From the NCBI GenBank assembly GCA_013003285.1, contig JABDJY010000225.1, positions 1 through 8,968 on the forward strand: 8,968 nt of DNA, given 5' to 3'. The translations under genes were made by a program, and so were the position numbers. The stretch comes from Alphaproteobacteria bacterium (GTDB taxonomy: Bacteria; Pseudomonadota; Alphaproteobacteria; UBA6615). Below, one piece after another: positions 1-5,691 of this stretch (positions are counted from its first letter, which is position 1; every line of letters begins with the position of its first letter). The notes under the pieces were generated by a model. The model searched no databases, was not told the origin of the DNA, and saw nothing but the letters and a program-made list of their open reading frames with translations.

Positions 1-60
1 CGGCAGCGGCGCTTAAACCGCTACTACTGGGCGGAAAGTTTGGTTGCCGCCCGGCAGTAA
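1..60 (+). CDS. Probable C-terminal end of an upstream gene (partial)
   Basis: Frame 1 is open from the window edge and ends in TAA at 58-60, giving 19 residues that end in LNRYYWAESLVAARQ. The composition (aromatic, Arg and Ala rich, no odd codons) is plausible for a real C-terminus, and the palindrome cluster that follows is what one expects after a gene end. The fragment is too short to assign a family. It could also be a chance open frame, since 60 bases of GC-rich DNA are often open. Neither the start nor the identity can be seen here. Confidence 0.4.
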   Translation, partial: RQRRLNRYYWAESLVAARQ

Positions 61-83
61 ATCCAGCAGGTCGCCGCTTGTTT

Positions 84-121
84 ACAGAGGAACCGATCAG
101 GGTCTGATCGCCAGCCTCTGT
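84..121. repeat. Two-tier stem-loop
   Basis: An outer stem ACAGAGG (84-90) pairs with CCTCTGT (115-121). Inside it a second perfect stem, CGATCAG (94-100) with CTGATCG (104-110), closes a GGT loop; the two stems are separated by a small internal loop. The right arm of the outer stem shares bases 118-121 with the next hairpin, so the two folds exclude each other. No T tract follows, so it is not a standard terminator. It may be an intergenic repeat element or a structured 3' end of the upstream transcript. Confidence 0.55.
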
Positions 122-142
122 GGGGCGAAAGTCGCCCCACAG
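118..142. repeat. Perfect 11-bp hairpin
   Basis: CTGTGGGGCGA (118-128) is exactly complementary to TCGCCCCACAG (132-142) across a three-base loop. The stem is long and GC-rich and would form in RNA from either strand. There is no T run on either side, so intrinsic termination is unlikely without help. The left arm overlaps the outer stem of the preceding structure. Confidence 0.65.
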
Positions 143-145
143 CCC

Positions 146-180
146 CCCCTCCCTAACCCTCCCCCTCGCCGGGGGGAGGG
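146..180. repeat. C/G-rich intergenic palindromic repeat
   Basis: CCCTCCCCC (157-165) pairs perfectly with GGGGGAGGG (172-180) around a six-base loop. A second CCCTCCC copy lies at 147-153, followed by the spacer TAA. From general knowledge, short intergenic palindromes built of CCCTCCC / GGGAGGG blocks occur in many copies in proteobacterial genomes; I infer that this is one. Copy number cannot be judged because only one copy lies in this window. Confidence 0.6.
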
Positions 181-274
181 AATAGTCTTTGGCACATCCG
201 GGGGCGCTTTTCCGCTCCAGGAGCAACAACCCTTAGTTTGATCTCGCGTCCGGCGTAAATATTGCCACCATCGC

Positions 275-303
275 TTGACGGCGACCGTGTGAGGCGGCTT
301 TAT
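275..303 (+). promoter_or_regulatory. Candidate sigma-70 promoter for the TerB-like/dehydrogenase operon
   Basis: TTGACG (275-280, five of six consensus bases) is followed after 17 bases by CTTTAT (298-303, three of six). It would start transcription near 310, about 25 bases before the first ATG of the operon. The -35 is good and the -10 poor. Between the repeats (ending at 180) and this site I see no gene. Confidence 0.4.
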
Positions 304-334
304 CACCCCCTAATTCAATCCTAGGAAGTTTAAG

Positions 335-739
335 ATGATCGATCACCAAGCGGCTCTCATCTATGCCATGGTCATGGCATCGGCAGCGGACAGCGATATG
401 ACCGATTCGGAAATGAACCGGATCGGCGAAATCGTCAGCCATTTGCCCATATTCAGATCTTTCGACGTCGAGCGGCTACCGGAAATCGCCAATAATTGCG
501 CGACCCTGCTGTCCGATGAGGACGGGCTGGACAAGGCATTCGAGGCCATGCGCGAGGCGCTGCCCGACCGCTTGCGCGAAACCGCCTATGCGCTGGCATG
601 CGATATCGTCGCCGCCGATGGCACCGCCGAACAAGAGGAGCTGCGCCTGCTTGAGATCATGCGTCACGCGCTGGATGTCGACCGGCTCAACGCCGCCGCC
701 ATCGAGCGCGGCGCCGCGGCGCGCTACGCCGTCGCCTAG
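335..739 (+). CDS. TerB-like (tellurite-resistance-B / DjlA N-terminal domain) protein
   Basis: A 134-residue, all-helical, acidic protein with no signal peptide or membrane segment, so probably cytoplasmic. It has the two-fold layout of the TerB superfamily: an acidic helix motif near residues 17-30 (AADSDMTDSEMNRI) is echoed at 93-106 (AADGTAEQEELRLL). In TerB proteins such Asp/Glu clusters bind divalent metal. The ATG at 335 follows AGGAAG (323-328) by six bases. Only 26 bp separate it from the dehydrogenase downstream, so the two are likely co-transcribed. No ter operon genes (terC, terD, terZ) are present, so tellurite resistance itself is not supported; in stand-alone family members the role is generally unknown. 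The family call is by motif and length, not by search. Confidence 0.75.
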   Translation: MIDHQAALIYAMVMASAADSDMTDSEMNRIGEIVSHLPIFRSFDVERLPEIANNCATLLSDEDGLDKAFEAMREALPDRLRETAYALACDIVAADGTAEQEELRLLEIMRHALDVDRLNAAAIERGAAARYAVA

Positions 740-765
740 GCCCCAACAGCGCCGGAGGAGCCTTT

Positions 766-1647
766 ATGTCTGATGTGGTCGGGTGGAAAATCGGCCTGAT
801 TGGCCTCGGCCATATGGGCAGGCCCATGGCGCGCAATCTGCACAAGGCAGGCGCCACCGTCACGGTGAGCAGCCGCAGCCCCGGCCCGGTCGACGAACTG
901 GCCAGCGAAGGCATGGCAAAAGCCGCTACGCCGCGCGAGGTCGCCGCGGCGTCCGACATCATCATCATGATGGTGACCGACACGGCCAGCGTGGATCTGG
1001 TTTTGCACGGACCCGACGGGGTCATCGCCGGCCTCAACCCCGGCGCGACCATCATCGATATGGGCACCACCAAGGTGCGGGAGACCCGCCAATGGGCCGA
1101 GGAAGTCGCCCAGACCGGCAACACCTATATCGACGCCCCGGTCTCCGGCGGCCAGGTCGGCGCCGAGCAAGGTTCGCTGTCGATCATGGCGGGCGGTAGC
1201 GCCGAAGTGCTGGAGCGCGTGCGACCAGTATTCGACGTGCTGGGCAAGAACATCACCCATATTGGCAATGTCGGCGCCGGGCAGGTGGCGAAGACCGCCA
1301 ACCAGTCCATCGTCGCCGTGACGCTCGCCGCCGTCGCCGAGGGCCTTACCCTGGCCCAGCGCGCCGGGGTCGATCCGGCCAAGGTTCGCGAGGCGCTGCA
1401 AGGCGGCTTTGCGGAATCGCGGGTCCTCGATCTCCATGGCGGGCGCATGGTCGAACGCATGTTCGAAGCCGGCGGACCCGCGCGGGTGCAACTGAAAGAC
1501 GTCGACCAGGCGCTCGAACTCGCCGCGCAAGTCGGCCTCGAGCCCCCCACCCTGATCAATATTCAGAAGCTCTGGCAAAAAATGATCGACCATGGCTGGG
1601 GCGATCTCGACCAGGCCGGCATCATCCGGGTGATCGAAGAGCTGTAG
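766..1647 (+). CDS. NAD(P)-dependent beta-hydroxyacid dehydrogenase, 3-hydroxyisobutyrate dehydrogenase family
   Basis: A 293-residue cytoplasmic oxidoreductase of usual family length. The Rossmann motif GLGHMGRPMARNL is at 13-25, the substrate-binding DAPVSGG at 123-129, and the GxGxxxKxxN block at 170-179 includes the expected catalytic lysine K176. KDVDQAL at 244-250 matches the conserved KD segment of the all-helical C-terminal dimerisation domain. Family members oxidise 3-hydroxyisobutyrate (valine breakdown) or reduce tartronate semialdehyde (2-hydroxy-3-oxopropionate), succinic semialdehyde or related acids. R37 after the second strand hints at NADPH use, but this is weak. A strong ribosome site, GGAGGAG (754-760), precedes the ATG at 766. 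It is the second gene of the operon begun by the TerB-like gene and converges on the marR gene. The exact substrate cannot be read from sequence; no other valine or glyoxylate pathway gene is adjacent. Confidence 0.9.
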   Translation: MSDVVGWKIGLIGLGHMGRPMARNLHKAGATVTVSSRSPGPVDELASEGMAKAATPREVAAASDIIIMMVTDTASVDLVLHGPDGVIAGLNPGATIIDMGTTKVRETRQWAEEVAQTGNTYIDAPVSGGQVGAEQGSLSIMAGGSAEVLERVRPVFDVLGKNITHIGNVGAGQVAKTANQSIVAVTLAAVAEGLTLAQRAGVDPAKVREALQGGFAESRVLDLHGGRMVERMFEAGGPARVQLKDVDQALELAAQVGLEPPTLINIQKLWQKMIDHGWGDLDQAGIIRVIEEL

Positions 1648-1655
1648 GATTCGGG

Positions 1656-2162
1656 TTACCCGGATCGGCGCGACGCACCCAGGCGCGGCGGCAGACCGAT
1701 CAGCACCTGCAGCGCCGCCTTGAACATCTCGGCGTTTTCACCCAGCGCGGCGAAAAACTTCCCATCGACCGCGGCGACCTCGGGTTCGATCTCGGACACC
1801 GTCTGGCGTCCCTTATCGGTGAGATAGAGCGCGCGCGAGCGTGCATCGGTCCCCGGCGCCCGGCGCAGATGACCGGCGGCCTCTAACTGGCGCAGCACCT
1901 GGGACGCCATCGTCGTATCGACCCCGCAATATTGCGACAATGCCCGCTGGGTGGTCGGTACCGGCTGGGCCAAGGTCCGCGCTTCGAGATGGTGCAGACC
2001 CGACAACAGCACAAACTGCGCCTGGCTCAATCCCCGCGCCTTCACGAGAGTGCGAATTTCACGCTGCCAGGCATTCGCCGTCCGCCACAACAGGATACCC
2101 GGGCTATCGTCGGGCCCCCGCCGGCGCGCAATCGCTTCATTGTCCTGATCAATGTCCGACAT
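1656..2162 (-). CDS. MarR-family transcriptional regulator
   Basis: A 168-residue protein with MarR architecture: N-terminal dimerisation helices (about 22-65), a winged helix-turn-helix (about 70-117) with recognition-helix region VDTTMASQVLRQLEAAGHL, and a wing holding the family's D-x-R pattern (D106, R108) before LYLTDKG. C-terminal helices to about residue 156 complete the dimer interface, and a short Arg-rich tail follows. Such proteins are usually homodimeric repressors released by small aromatic or other ligands, or by oxidation; no cysteine-based switch is evident (only C79). The ATG at 2162 has only a weak GGGG (2174-2177) upstream. Two operator-like repeats lie directly upstream, so autoregulation is likely. 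Its stop is 8 bp from the convergent dehydrogenase stop. The ligand and other targets are unknown; the GST gene far to the right is a conceivable but unsupported target. Confidence 0.9.
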   Translation of the reverse strand: MSDIDQDNEAIARRRGPDDSPGILLWRTANAWQREIRTLVKARGLSQAQFVLLSGLHHLEARTLAQPVPTTQRALSQYCGVDTTMASQVLRQLEAAGHLRRAPGTDARSRALYLTDKGRQTVSEIEPEVAAVDGKFFAALGENAEMFKAALQVLIGLPPRLGASRRSG

Positions 2163-2189
2163 GGCGCTGTATTCCCCAGATTCGCGACT

Positions 2190-2218
2190 ATAATATTTGT
2201 ATGCATATAATTTGTATA
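2190..2218 (-). promoter_or_regulatory. Candidate marR promoter
   Basis: On the minus strand TATTAT (2195-2190, five of six -10 bases) lies 17 bp downstream of TATACA (2218-2213, four of six -35 bases). Transcription would start near 2183, about 20 bases before the marR ATG. Both elements fall within the operator-like repeats, so a bound MarR dimer would block RNA polymerase. An alternative -35, TTGTCA, exists at 2235-2230, but the matching -10 is poorer. Confidence 0.5.
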
Positions 2219-2226
2219 CATATTAT
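2194..2226. promoter_or_regulatory. Tandem MarR-type operator candidate
   Basis: Two 14-base direct repeats, ATTTGTATGCATAT (2195-2208) and ATTTGTATACATAT (2210-2223), differ at one base and start 15 bp apart. The second lies inside a 20-bp near-perfect palindrome, ATAATTTGTATACATATTAT (2207-2226), with nine of ten base pairs symmetric. The first has the same design with more mismatches (2194-2209). MarR dimers typically bind AT-rich palindromes of about 16-20 bp overlapping their own promoters, which fits the size and place. The AT-rich patch stands out sharply from the GC-rich DNA to its left. Confidence 0.65.
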
Positions 2227-2276
2227 TAATGACAATGGACTGAGACTGTGAGCGAATAGCGGGATAATTCTCGGGG

Positions 2277-2317
2277 AAAAGACAAAAAAGGCCGCGCCGG
2301 AGAAATCCGGCGCGGCC
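2277..2317 (-). terminator. Rho-independent terminator of groES-groEL
   Basis: GGCCGCGCCGGA (2290-2301) and TCCGGCGCGGCC (2306-2317) form a perfect 12-bp stem with a four-base loop. Read on the minus strand it is followed by TTTTTT (2289-2284), then GTC and TTTT. It begins 30 bp beyond the groEL stop and separates groEL from marR, which has its own promoter further on. Confidence 0.95.
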
Positions 2318-2347
2318 CTTGATTTAGCGATGTTGGTCTGGGGTGGG

Positions 2348-4000
2348 TTACATACCCATGCCACCCATACCGCCCATGCCACCCATGTCGGGCATGGCCG
2401 GGCCGCCGGCGCCCGCAGGCTCCGGCTTGTCGGCAACCATGGCTTCCGTGGTGATCAACAGACCGGCCACCGAAGCGGCATCCTGCAGCGCGGCGCGAAC
2501 GACCTTGGTCGGGTCGATGATGCCGGCCTTGACCATATCGGTGTAAACACCCGCCTGGGCGTCGTAACCGAAGGTGCCGTTTTTCTGCTCGAGCAATTTA
2601 CCAGCGACCACGGCGCCATCAGCACCCGAGTTCTCGACGATCTGACGCACTGGCGTCTGAATCGCCTTACGGATGATGTTAATGCCGACCTTCTGGTCTT
2701 CATTATCACCTTCCATCTTGTCGAGAACACGCGCGGCATAGAGCAGAGCCGTGCCACCGCCCGGTACGATGCCTTCTTCGACAGCGGCGCGGGTTGCGTG
2801 CATGGCGTCTTCGACGCGGTCTTTCTTCTCTTTCACTTCGATCTCGGTCGCACCACCGACACGGATGACGGCAATACCGCCGGCCAATTTGGCCAGACGT
2901 TCTTGCAGTTTCTCCTTGTCATAATCGGACGAGGTCTCTTCGACCTGGGCGCGGATCTGGTTGCAACGGGCCAGGATGTCGGCCTTTTTGCCAGCGCCAT
3001 CGACGATGGTCGATTCTTCCTTGGTGATCGAAACGCGCTTCGACGTGCCCAGCATGTCGAGGGTAACGTTCTCGAGCTTGATGCCGAGATCTTCGGAAAT
3101 CACCTGACCGCCGGTGAGGATCGCGATGTCCTCGAGCATGGCCTTGCGACGATCGCCAAAGCCCGGGGCTTTGACTGCCGCAATCTTCAGACCGCCACGC
3201 AGCTTGTTGACCACCAGGGTCGCCAGCGCTTCGCCTTCGATGTCTTCGGCAATGATCAGCAACGGACGGCTTGATTGCACCACCGCCTCGAGTACCGGCA
3301 ACATGGCCTGTAGGCTCGACAGCTTCTTCTCGTGGAGAAGAATATAGGGGTTCTCCATCTCGCAGATCATCTTATCGGCGTTGGTGATGAAGTAGGGCGA
3401 CAGATAACCGCGATCGAACTGCATGCCTTCGACCACATCCAGCTCGGTCGCCAGGCTCTTGGCTTCCTCGACCGTAATGACGCCTTCATTACCGACCTTC
3501 TGCATGGCGTCGGCGATGATGGTGCCAACCTCGAGGTCGCCATTGGCGGAGATGGTGCCAACCTGCGAGATTTCCTCGTTGGTTTTGATCTTCTTGGCGC
3601 TCTTCTCGATTTGACCAACCACGGCTTCGACAGCCATGTCGATGCCGCGCTTGAGATCCATCGGGTTCATGCCGGCAGCCACCGCGCGCGAACCTTCGCG
3701 AACGATCGCCTGGGCCAGAACCGTGGCGGTCGTGGTGCCGTCACCGGCCAGGTCGTTGGTCTTGGAAGCGACTTCCTTGACCATCTGCGCACCCATATTC
3801 TCGAACTTGTCCTCGAGCTCGATTTCCTTGGCGACGGTGACGCCGTCCTTGGTGATGCGCGGTGCGCCGAATGCCTTGTCGAGGACAACGTTGCGGCCCT
3901 TCGGACCGAGCGTCACCTTAACGGCGTCGGCCAACGTATCGACACCCTTGAGCAGCTTATCGCGTGCCGAGGTGCCGAACTTGACTTCTTTTGCAGCCAT
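2348..4000 (-). CDS. groEL: 60-kDa chaperonin GroEL
   Basis: A full-length 550-residue cytosolic chaperonin, collinear with standard GroEL from MAAKEVKFG to the flexible GGM-repeat tail (MGGMGGMGGMGM). It forms a double seven-subunit ring that folds client proteins in an ATP-driven cycle with GroES. The ATPase residues are in place: D52 in KDGVTVAKE and D87 in the GDGTTT block (86-91). The family signature AAVEEGIVPGGGTAL lies in the C-terminal equatorial part. The ATG at 4000 follows a modest AGGGAA (4016-4011). It is the second gene of the operon, 29 bp after groES, and ends in a strong terminator. Control is through the CIRCE site and promoter ahead of groES. Many alphaproteobacteria carry several groEL copies; with CIRCE and groES attached, this looks like a main housekeeping copy. 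Nothing is truncated. Confidence 0.99.
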   Translation of the reverse strand: MAAKEVKFGTSARDKLLKGVDTLADAVKVTLGPKGRNVVLDKAFGAPRITKDGVTVAKEIELEDKFENMGAQMVKEVASKTNDLAGDGTTTATVLAQAIVREGSRAVAAGMNPMDLKRGIDMAVEAVVGQIEKSAKKIKTNEEISQVGTISANGDLEVGTIIADAMQKVGNEGVITVEEAKSLATELDVVEGMQFDRGYLSPYFITNADKMICEMENPYILLHEKKLSSLQAMLPVLEAVVQSSRPLLIIAEDIEGEALATLVVNKLRGGLKIAAVKAPGFGDRRKAMLEDIAILTGGQVISEDLGIKLENVTLDMLGTSKRVSITKEESTIVDGAGKKADILARCNQIRAQVEETSSDYDKEKLQERLAKLAGGIAVIRVGGATEIEVKEKKDRVEDAMHATRAAVEEGIVPGGGTALLYAARVLDKMEGDNEDQKVGINIIRKAIQTPVRQIVENSGADGAVVAGKLLEQKNGTFGYDAQAGVYTDMVKAGIIDPTKVVRAALQDAASVAGLLITTEAMVADKPEPAGAGGPAMPDMGGMGGMGGMGM

Positions 4001-4029
4001 GTTTCGAAATTCCCTAAGTTATGTATGTG

Positions 4030-4347
4030 TTAAGCGGCTTTTTTCTTGGCAGCTTTCTTGCCCTCGATGACACCCATGATGTCGGATTCCTTCATGATCA
4101 GGAGCTCCTCACCATCGATCGTCACTTCGGTGCCAGACCATTTGCCAAACAGCACGCGATCACCGGCTTTGACGTCCATCGGCGTAATACTGCCGTCTTC
4201 CGCGCGGGCGCCAGACCCAACAGAGACAACCTCGCCTTCCGAAGGCTTTTCCTGAGCCGTGTCAGGGATAATGATTCCACCAGCGGTTTTTTCATCCGAT
4301 CCGACGCGGCGGACCACGACCCGATCGTGTAACGGGCGAAAACTCAT
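4030..4347 (-). CDS. groES: 10-kDa co-chaperonin GroES
   Basis: A 105-residue co-chaperonin that caps the GroEL ring as a heptamer. MSFRPLHDRVVVRR opens the beta-barrel, and the mobile loop that contacts GroEL lies around residues 17-32 (DEKTAGGIIIPDTAQE). The domain ends at about SDIMGVIEG (88-96). A Lys/Ala tail, KKAAKKKAA, then makes it some nine residues longer than the usual 95-97. I place the start at 4347 because MSFRPLHDR is the standard N-terminus and GGAGG (4360-4356) sits eight bases upstream. An in-frame ATG at 4362 overlaps that ribosome site, and one at 4437 would lie in the operator. It is the first gene of groES-groEL, under CIRCE control. Confidence 0.98.
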   Translation of the reverse strand: MSFRPLHDRVVVRRVGSDEKTAGGIIIPDTAQEKPSEGEVVSVGSGARAEDGSITPMDVKAGDRVLFGKWSGTEVTIDGEELLIMKESDIMGVIEGKKAAKKKAA

Positions 4348-4406
4348 GCTTTGATCCTCCATAAAGTTTTGAAAATTGTGCAATTCCGCGATTTTCACGG
4401 CGATTG

Positions 4407-4433
4407 TTAGCACTCCCTGAATAGGAGTGCCAA
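4407..4433. promoter_or_regulatory. CIRCE operator (HrcA binding site)
   Basis: TTAGCACTC (4407-4415) and GAGTGCCAA (4425-4433) flank a nine-base spacer. This matches the CIRCE consensus TTAGCACTC-N9-GAGTGCTAA at 17 of 18 positions. It lies about 60 bp upstream of the groES ATG, over the expected transcription start. CIRCE is the binding site of the HrcA repressor, which is inactivated on heat shock, so groES-groEL should be heat induced by derepression. No hrcA gene is in the window. Confidence 0.96.
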
Positions 4434-4434
4434 A

Positions 4435-4463
4435 CACTTAGTGAGCCCTAGGGCGGGTGTCAA
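4435..4463 (-). promoter_or_regulatory. groES-groEL promoter
   Basis: On the minus strand a perfect TTGACA (4463-4458) is followed after 17 bases by TAAGTG (4440-4435), a poor -10. Transcription would begin near 4428, inside CIRCE, as expected for an HrcA-repressed groE promoter, and would leave a leader of about 80 bases. A 10-bp perfect palindrome, GCCCTAGGGC (4445-4454), fills most of the spacer. An RpoH-type reading of the same region is also possible. Confidence 0.65.
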
Positions 4464-4490
4464 CCGGTACTGGGCTTAAGTCTCGCACTT

Positions 4491-4504
4491 TATGTCCGGA
4501 CATA
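4491..4504. promoter_or_regulatory. Perfect 14-bp palindrome between groES and usg
   Basis: TATGTCCGGACATA is its own reverse complement. It lies 27 bp upstream of the groES -35 and about 130 bp upstream of usg, in the divergent intergenic region (4348-4634). Length and symmetry suit a dimeric regulator, but I do not recognise the motif, and it could be chance. The rest of 4505-4620 is AT-rich, with TTGAAA at 4560-4565 as a weak usg -35 but no convincing -10. Confidence 0.4.
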
Positions 4505-4634
4505 TGGCAGCACTCTCGCCACTAGACTGCTAAACAATTGTTATTAAACATTTTTTTATTTGAAAGTGAAATTCTGAAGCCTCACTATTCTAAGTGCGTA
4601 GCGATTCGTTTTGGCTTTGCGAGGTACTTTCAAC

Positions 4635-4901
4635 ATGAGTGAAGACACCAAAAAACAATTGGCGGGCTATCGGCTGACGACGGCCGAAATTCTCTATCAC
4701 ATGCCCGATCACCCAAGCATTCTGCAGAGCTTCGTCTGGCAGCGGCTCGACCTGGCGCCGCATTATCCGCGGCTGCAAAAGTTCCTCGATTTCTGGGCCC
4801 ATAATCTCGACGGTAAGCTGCATTCGGTCAATGTCGCCCATGCCGGCCACATCACCCCCGGCCGCTACCGCCACGTCGAAGCGTCGAGTCTGCTGCACTA
4901 G
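4635..4901 (+). CDS. usg: Usg family protein
   Basis: An 88-residue soluble protein that I recognise as Usg by its core, YRLTTAEILYHMPDHPSILQSFVWQ followed by DLAPHYPRLQKFLDFW and NLDGKLHSV. Usg is a small family of unknown function confined, as far as I know, to Alphaproteobacteria. The name comes from a gene found upstream of trpF in Caulobacter, and some records carry a doubtful aspartate-semialdehyde dehydrogenase label that the size does not support. I chose ATG 4635 because GAGG (4621-4624) lies ten bases upstream; a TTG at 4611 would add eight residues. It is transcribed divergently from groES and has no tryptophan-pathway neighbour here. No convincing terminator follows. Confidence 0.88.
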   Translation: MSEDTKKQLAGYRLTTAEILYHMPDHPSILQSFVWQRLDLAPHYPRLQKFLDFWAHNLDGKLHSVNVAHAGHITPGRYRHVEASSLLH

Positions 4902-5170
4902 CGCACGAGCCCGTCTTACTTTAGGTCGGTGACTTTCCGAGGATCGCCGGCTTAAATCCAGCATGCCGGGTTTTAGATAACCGCCTTTTTGGGATCACAA
5001 CGGTGTCGTTCGATAGCTGTCGCTGAGCCGAACTTTTTCTAGTGGATCGCGACTGCTCTACACCCAAGATCTGCCGTTAATTGGCAAAACCGCTCACGAC
5101 TGGAAATAGCCAATTCCGGACCTTCAGAAGATGCTAATATAGCTTCAATTTTCAAGCTGGCGGCGATTTG
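4902..5170. other. Gene-free stretch between usg and cytochrome c
   Basis: No credible reading frame is present. Weak structures only: CCGGC (4947-4951) with GCCGG (4965-4969) followed by GTTTT, a poor candidate for the usg terminator; a 7-bp inverted repeat AATTGGC (5079-5085) / GCCAATT (5109-5115); and AGCTT (5141-5145) / AAGCT (5154-5158) just past the cytochrome stop, a poor terminator candidate on the minus strand. Confidence 0.5.
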
Positions 5171-5524
5171 TCATTGCTGGATCGTCTTCAAATATCCAAT
5201 GAAATTTCTGATTTGCTGCGGCGTCAGCTCAAACTCTGGCATCGCGGGGTGGCCCGTAAAAATGCCTTCGGCAAGTGCTTCTTCTAAGGTTTCCAATGGC
5301 CATCGCTCTGCGAATGTTCTGAAGGGCACCGCCGGGTCCAACGGACTCGCGCCAGTCGGCCCAATTGCATGGCATCGCGAACAATTCGATTCTGCAAACT
5401 TGCGCCCGGCTTGTAAATCAACTCCGCCACCATTCGATATGAAGTAGATCAGATAAATCGCACTGATCACTGATAATCCGACGATGAGCAGTCCTAGCAT
5501 CACGGTTTTGGGGGTCACTTTCAA
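5171..5524 (-). CDS. Membrane-anchored mono-haem cytochrome c
   Basis: A 117-residue class I cytochrome c. An uncleaved N-terminal membrane helix (about 8-29, MLGLLIVGLSVISAIYLIYF) should anchor it in the inner membrane with the haem domain in the periplasm. The haem site CSRCH is at 48-52, covalent through C48 and C51 with H52 as axial ligand; M95 in GHPAMPEF is the likely sixth ligand. The C-terminal helix QQIRNFIGYLKTIQQ is typical. It would carry electrons between membrane complexes or to an oxidase or reductase. The start is a TTG at 5524, chosen because AAGGA (5536-5532) lies seven bases upstream; the first in-frame ATG is residue 9, inside the membrane helix. A short hairpin (5542-5554) lies in the leader. 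No partner gene is adjacent, so the redox partner is unknown. Confidence 0.9.
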   Translation of the reverse strand: MKVTPKTVMLGLLIVGLSVISAIYLIYFISNGGGVDLQAGRKFAESNCSRCHAIGPTGASPLDPAVPFRTFAERWPLETLEEALAEGIFTGHPAMPEFELTPQQIRNFIGYLKTIQQ

Positions 5525-5649
5525 ATTTATGTCCTTCGATACTCACCGAGTGAGGATGATACTCCAAATGAGCTAGCTTGGTCCTCAACAACGGTACCGC
5601 TGCACAGGGGGCGTAACACAGCAACATTATTGTACGCACTATCTCGCGA

Positions 5650-5691
5650 ATATCGGATAAAATCGTGGCCATAATTGTCTATTACCGATAT
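5650..5691. repeat. Inverted repeat upstream of the hypothetical gene
   Basis: ATATCGG (5650-5656) and CCGATAT (5685-5691) are perfect inverted copies, and the similarity extends inward (ATAA versus TTA). They lie 28 bp apart, centred between the cytochrome c and hypothetical genes, and the right arm covers the likely start codon at 5690. It could be a regulator site or an RNA stem that hides the start, or it could be chance. Confidence 0.3.

Noticed and set aside
335..739. Tellurite resistance operon
   Set aside because: Only a TerB-like domain is present; no terA, terC, terD, terE or terZ homologue is in the window, and the downstream gene is a metabolic dehydrogenase.
736..1593. 285-codon minus-strand frame opposite the dehydrogenase
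   Set aside because: It fully overlaps a gene with intact Rossmann and catalytic motifs, has no recognisable domain, and its end runs into the TerB-like gene.
1648..1660. CGGGT-T-ACCCG as a shared terminator between the dehydrogenase and marR
   Set aside because: The single-base centre cannot form a normal loop, and neither strand has a T tract; it also overlaps the marR stop codon.
2330..4033. Long plus-strand open frames of 314 and 233 codons opposite groEL
   Set aside because: They are antisense to a certain groEL gene, encode His/Asp/Leu-rich low-complexity shadow sequence, lack ribosome sites and match no family; GC-rich codon bias keeps the opposite strand open.
4348..4437. N-terminally extended GroES starting at 4437
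   Set aside because: The extra codons would run through CIRCE and the leader; MSFRPLHDR at 4347 with GGAGG upstream is the normal start.
5418..5672. 84-codon minus-strand frame upstream of and overlapping cytochrome c
   Set aside because: It overlaps the cytochrome gene in another frame and has no recognisable content, while the cytochrome frame carries CSRCH and a membrane anchor.
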